64,000 nucleotides of DNA from Streptomyces sp. NBC_00690. Lineage in GTDB: Bacteria > Actinomycetota > Actinomycetes > Streptomycetales > Streptomycetaceae. The stretch is taken from positions 3,534,001 to 3,598,000 of the forward strand of contig NZ_CP109009.1 in NCBI RefSeq assembly GCF_036226685.1. The letters are read 5' to 3'. Below are positions 60,690 to 64,000 of the stretch, in pieces. The notes beneath the pieces were generated by a model. That model worked only from the letters and a program-made list of their open reading frames with translations. It was not told the DNA's origin and searched no databases. Positions within the stretch are counted from its first letter, which is position 1; each line of letters opens with the position of its first letter. A program made the position numbers and the translations under genes.

Positions 60690-61535
60690 TCACTCCGCGA
60701 AGAGTCCTCGGGCCGCCGCCCGGGCGTCGAAGTCCTCCAACCGGGCCTGCGCATCGGGCAGTGCGTCGCACATCGCCTCCAGCAGCACCCTGCCGAGCAG
60801 CATCGGGGCGCAGGCCGTGTCGAAGGAGAAGCCCGTGCCGACCGCCGCCGGGATGAGCAGATCGCTGTGTTCGGCGACCGGGGCGAACGCGGAGTCGGCG
60901 ACCGTGACCACCGTCAGCCCACGGGAGCGTGCGTACGCCAGCGCCTCCACGACCTCCTTGGGGTGGCGGGGCAGTGCGAAGCAGAGCAGGACCTCCGCGC
61001 CCGCACGCAGTGAGGAGTCGATGCGGTCGGCGAGGAGACTGCCGGCCTGGTCCAGCAGGCGCACGTCCGGGTGGACCTTGCTCGCGAAGTAGGCGAACCC
61101 GTGGGCCTGAGCGGAGGCCGCGCGCAGTCCGAGGACGGGCAGTGGCCGGGATGCGGCGAGGAGTCTGCCGGCGCGTTCGACGGGCGTCGGGTCGGCGAGC
61201 AGTTCGGAGAGTTGGCGCAGGTTCTCGATCTCGGCTTGCACGGCCTGCTGGTACTCGTTCGGTGCGCCATCGGCCGTGGTGGTGGCCGGTCGCCCGGGTG
61301 GGGTGATCTCGCGCAGGTGCCGGCGCAGTGCCGGGTAGCCGTCGAAGCCGAGGGCGACCGCGAAGCGGGTGACGGACGGCTGGCTGACGCCGGCGAGTTC
61401 GGCGAGTTCCACACTGGAGAGGAACGGCACGTCGGCCGCCCTGCGCACCATGTGGTGGGCGATGCGCCGCTGGGTGGGGGTGAGTCGATGCCCCTCGAAC
61501 AGCTCTTGCAGCCGGGTGGCGGGGGTGTCGCTCAT
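60690..61535 (-). CDS. MurR/RpiR-family transcriptional regulator
   Basis: A 281-residue regulator. The N-terminal helix-turn-helix is seen in LTPTQRRIAHHMVRRAADVPFLSSVELAELAGVSQPSVTRFAVALGFDGYPALRRHL, followed by a SIS sugar-phosphate-binding domain (VLGLRAASAQAHGFAYFASKVHPDVRLL, EVLLCFALPRHPKEVVEALAYARSRGLTVVTVADS). RpiR regulators respond to phosphosugars or related molecules. It lies 8 kb from hutU, so control of the hut operon is possible but unproved. ATG start at 61535; the 210 bases to the next gene contain no other feature. Confidence 0.9.
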   Translation of the reverse strand: MSDTPATRLQELFEGHRLTPTQRRIAHHMVRRAADVPFLSSVELAELAGVSQPSVTRFAVALGFDGYPALRRHLREITPPGRPATTTADGAPNEYQQAVQAEIENLRQLSELLADPTPVERAGRLLAASRPLPVLGLRAASAQAHGFAYFASKVHPDVRLLDQAGSLLADRIDSSLRAGAEVLLCFALPRHPKEVVEALAYARSRGLTVVTVADSAFAPVAEHSDLLIPAAVGTGFSFDTACAPMLLGRVLLEAMCDALPDAQARLEDFDARAAARGLFAE

Positions 61536-61745
61536 GCCGTCCTCTTCGTCGCGCCTGTCATCGCCTCTGCACTCCTTGGGTCCGTCGTCGTCTGCTGGTG
61601 GTCGGGGAGCCGGACCCTGACGGTCCCATCATCGGTCAGGGCGGCACGCCACGGCCTGGATCCGGTCGCTCCGGATCCTCGGGGCGCGAAACAGTGGGGA
61701 TAGCCCCACTGACGTGAGCGGTCCGTCCCCGTAGCGTGACGAGGT

Positions 61746-62177
61746 ATGGACGCCCGTGACCCTGAGCTCAAGAAGGAGCTCGACGCCACCTTGCACGCCC
61801 GCCGCGAACTCGGCGAAGACTATGACTCCGCCCTCGTCGAATCGTTTCTGGAGAAGGTCGAGCAAAGCCTCGACGGCACGGTGGACCGTCGAGTGCGACG
61901 TCAGCTCGCCGAGCAGCAGATGTCGGTGGCGCGCGGGGCCCGCCCGCCCCAGCAGCCGGCCGACCCCAATTTCGGGGAGCGGTTCGGCTACGGCATCATC
62001 ACCATGATCCTGGCGGTGCCGCTGTCCGCGATCGGTGTGGTGAACGCCGGTCTGCCCGGGCTGATCGTGACGTGGACCGGCATCGTGGGAGTGAACTTCG
62101 TCCATGCGTCGGGGGGCTTCTCCTGGTCGCGCAAGCGCCGCGCGAAGGAGGAGGGGCACTCCGAGTGGGAGGAGTGA
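61746..62177 (+). CDS. Conserved membrane protein of unknown function
   Basis: A 143-residue protein: an acidic/basic helical N-terminus (PELKKELDATLHARRELGEDYDSALVESFLEKVEQSLDGTVDRRV), then two close membrane helices (YGIITMILAVPLSAIGVVN and LPGLIVTWTGIVGVNFVHA) and a charged tail. This hairpin-anchor layout is common in actinobacteria, with no function assigned. The start lies close to a CGTAGCGTGACGAGGT sequence, and the site is weak. Confidence 0.75.
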   Translation: MDARDPELKKELDATLHARRELGEDYDSALVESFLEKVEQSLDGTVDRRVRRQLAEQQMSVARGARPPQQPADPNFGERFGYGIITMILAVPLSAIGVVNAGLPGLIVTWTGIVGVNFVHASGGFSWSRKRRAKEEGHSEWEE

Positions 62178-62523
62178 GCCCCGAGCTCCCGGAGGTCGTG
62201 CCTCCCCTTGATGGACGCCGGTACGACTGACACGGGGACCGCCGCACCCCCAGCCGCCGGCCGGGGGGCGGGATCGGCGATCCCCGTGGGGGACACGGGC
62301 CTGGTGAGGGCCGGACCCGCGTCCACGACGCCGTCGAGCCGGGAGCCGCTCCGGATCCACGACGCCGTTCGTGAGCCACCACTGTGCAGGACGGGTGTTA
62401 AGCGGATGCTGCCTGGATGTGACGCCCGTGTGCCGATCGTGCGACCCCGTACCCGCGGCGCAGGAACCACCTTTGACGTCGCCCTGCGCTCCGGGGGTAC
62501 GGGGTCGGCCCCCGCGAAGAGCG
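62178..62523. other. 346-base gap between convergent genes
   Basis: No gene is supported. G- and C-runs make several possible weak hairpins (for example CGGGG-TCGG-CCCCG near 62500) that could end the cystathionine synthase transcript. AAGCGGATGCTGCCTGGATGTG around 62400 has no matching feature that I recognise. Confidence 0.4.
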
Positions 62524-63924
62524 TTAGTTTCCGCCGCCGGCGAGGAACGCCAGCAGGTCCTGGCGGCTCACCACGCCCTTGGGCTTGCCCTCCACCAGCA
62601 CGATCGCGGCGTCCGCCGCATGCGTGGTGTCGCTGAGCACGCTCATCAGGTCGGCGACCGGCTCACCCGATCCGACCTGCGGCAGGGGGGCACTCATGTG
62701 CTTCTCCAGCGAGTCGCTCAGCGTGGCGCGCTCGGTGTAGAGGGCTCCGAGGAGTTCACGTTCCACCACCGAACCGATGACCTCGGCGGCCATCACATCG
62801 GGGTGGCCGGCGCCGGGCTTCACGATCGGCATCTGGGACACGCCGTACTCGCGCAGCACCTCGATCGCGTCGCCCACGGTCTCCTCCGGGTGCATGTGCA
62901 CCAGGCTGGGGATCTTGCCCCCTTCCTTGTGGCGCAGCACGTCGCCGACGGATGCGGAGGGACCAGAGCCCTCCAGGAAGCCGTAGTCGGCCATCCACTC
63001 GTCGTTGAAGATCTTGCTGAGGTAGCCGCGTCCGCTGTCGGGGAGCAGGACGACCACCACGTCGTCCGGTCCGAGGCGCTCGGCGACCCGCAGGGCGGCC
63101 ACGACCGCCATGCCGCAGGAGCCGCCGACCAGGAGGCCCTCTTCCTTCGCGAGGCGGCGGGTCATCTGGAAGGAGTCCTTGTCGGACACGGCGACGATCT
63201 CGTCGGTCACCGTCCGGTCGTAGGCGGTGGGCCAGAAGTCCTCACCGACGCCCTCGACCAGGTAGGGGCGACCGGAACCACCGCTGTAGACGGAGCCCTC
63301 CGGGTCGGCGCCGATCACCGCGACGGCGCCGTCGCTGACGTCCTTGAGGTAGCGACCGGTGCCGGAGATCGTGCCGCCCGTGCCGACGCCCGCGACGAAA
63401 TGGGTGATCTTTCCGTCGGTCTGATCCCATAGCTCGGGACCGGTCGTCTCATAGTGCGAACGGGGGTTGTTGGGGTTCGAGTACTGGTCGGGCTTCCAGG
63501 CACCCGGGGTCTCCTGGACCAGCCGGTCGGAGACGTTGTAGTACGAGTCGGGATGCTCCGGGTCGACGGCGGTGGGGCAGACGACGACCTCTGCGCCGTA
63601 CGCCCGCAGCACATTGATCTTGTCCGTGGAGACCTTGTCCGGGCAGACGAAGATGCACTTGTACCCCTTCTGCTGGGCCACGATCGCCAGCCCCACACCG
63701 GTGTTGCCGCTGGTCGGCTCCACGATGGTGCCCCCGGGCAGCAGCGCCCCGCTCTCCTCCGCCGCCTCGATCATGCGCACGGCGATGCGGTCCTTCACCG
63801 AGCCGCCTGGGTTGAAGTACTCGACCTTGGCCAGGACCGTCGCCTGAATGCCCTCGGTCACGCTGTTGAGCTTCACCAAAGGGGTATTGCCGACAAGACT
63901 GATCATCGAGTGGTGAATGCGCAC
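62524..63924 (-). CDS. Cystathionine beta-synthase
   Basis: A 466-residue PLP enzyme of the cysteine synthase fold with a C-terminal pair of CBS domains. It condenses serine with homocysteine to cystathionine in reverse trans-sulfuration. PLP lysine K44 is in NPGGSVKDRIA, followed by PTSGNTGVG (72-78) and VAGVGTGGTISGTG. From about 335 come two CBS domains (VGDVLRHKEGG...VGDAIEVLREYGVSQMPIV and PVADLMSVLSDT...GVVSRQDLLAFLAG). No heme domain is present. GTG start eight bases after CGGAG; an ATG six codons later (MISLVGNTPL) is possible. Confidence 0.92.
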   Translation of the reverse strand: MRIHHSMISLVGNTPLVKLNSVTEGIQATVLAKVEYFNPGGSVKDRIAVRMIEAAEESGALLPGGTIVEPTSGNTGVGLAIVAQQKGYKCIFVCPDKVSTDKINVLRAYGAEVVVCPTAVDPEHPDSYYNVSDRLVQETPGAWKPDQYSNPNNPRSHYETTGPELWDQTDGKITHFVAGVGTGGTISGTGRYLKDVSDGAVAVIGADPEGSVYSGGSGRPYLVEGVGEDFWPTAYDRTVTDEIVAVSDKDSFQMTRRLAKEEGLLVGGSCGMAVVAALRVAERLGPDDVVVVLLPDSGRGYLSKIFNDEWMADYGFLEGSGPSASVGDVLRHKEGGKIPSLVHMHPEETVGDAIEVLREYGVSQMPIVKPGAGHPDVMAAEVIGSVVERELLGALYTERATLSDSLEKHMSAPLPQVGSGEPVADLMSVLSDTTHAADAAIVLVEGKPKGVVSRQDLLAFLAGGGN

Positions 63925-64000
63925 AATGTTTCTCCGGGATCTCCGTAGTGAATGCGGCCAGAGTAAGCGGACCGGTGCGGGATTGGGCGATGGCGACTAC

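Noticed and set aside
1..64000. tRNA or rRNA genes
   Set aside because: No cloverleaf with a T-loop GTTCGAxTC in the right setting or rRNA sequence was recognised by eye; a tRNA scan would settle it.

Overview
The window is chromosomal DNA of a Streptomyces-type actinomycete. The evidence is very high G+C, GTG and TTG starts, rare TTA codons, and families typical of the genus: LytR-CpsA-Psr proteins, a conservon with a CYP157-like P450, SigB-type sigma/anti-sigma genes, and an XRE/DUF397/ATPase module. From memory the gene order resembles the purE/purK - sigI - hut - cystathionine beta-synthase part of the S. coelicolor chromosome; this was not checked. No rRNA, tRNA, CRISPR array, transposase or integrase was recognised.

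Layout. 0-4.3 kb: start of a glycosyltransferase gene, two LCP-family cell-wall proteins and a hotdog thioesterase. 4.4-5.9 kb: a small two-gene unit of unknown function, then 680 bases without a convincing gene. 5.9-13.5 kb: housekeeping genes (acyl-CoA dehydrogenase, UDP-sugar dehydrogenase, VOC protein, membrane dipeptidase, purE, purK, GtrA protein). 13.5-18 kb: a histidine kinase and an OmpR-type response regulator, separated by two genes for a small secreted protein and a carboxypeptidase/beta-propeller protein that carries a near-perfect 291-bp tandem duplication. 18.4-20 kb: POT peptide transporter. 20.4-22.9 kb: ATPase anti-sigma-type protein, STAS antagonist, a small upstream gene and a SigB/F-type sigma factor. 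23-34.5 kb: a surface polysaccharide cluster of two converging operons. It encodes a DegT aminotransferase, a Wzx-like flippase with an extra membrane domain, a giant membrane protein with seven copies of a short cytoplasmic motif, a small membrane protein and a GH26-like hydrolase; facing them are a deacetylase, a GT2 enzyme and a CelD-like acyltransferase. 34.9-40.2 kb: conservon cvnA-B-C-D plus CYP157-like P450. 40.3-42.4 kb: PIG-V-like mannosyltransferase and an NmrA-like reductase.

42.4-52.3 kb is the histidine utilisation region (hutI; hutF; an M20 hydrolase; hutU, all on the minus strand). It is interrupted between hutI and hutF by about 4.4 kb of accessory genes: a regulatory module (XRE, DUF397, ATPase and a small partner), a HicA-like pair and a Fic protein. 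hutU has a well-formed promoter with an 8-8-8 inverted repeat lying across it. 52.4-57.1 kb: a DAP-decarboxylase-like enzyme, an SRPBCC protein, a DUF5984-like protein and an APC permease. 57.3-59.8 kb: an unusual operon-like cluster of three roadblock-like proteins and one DUF4388/winged-helix-like protein, behind an AT-rich leader with nested inverted repeats. 59.9-64 kb: membrane proteins, an RpiR regulator and cystathionine beta-synthase.

The main novelties are the seven-fold N[E]STMALSVADLR motif array, the island inside the hut operon, and the roadblock cluster that lacks its own GTPase and kinase. All functions are read from motifs and context; no database search was possible.
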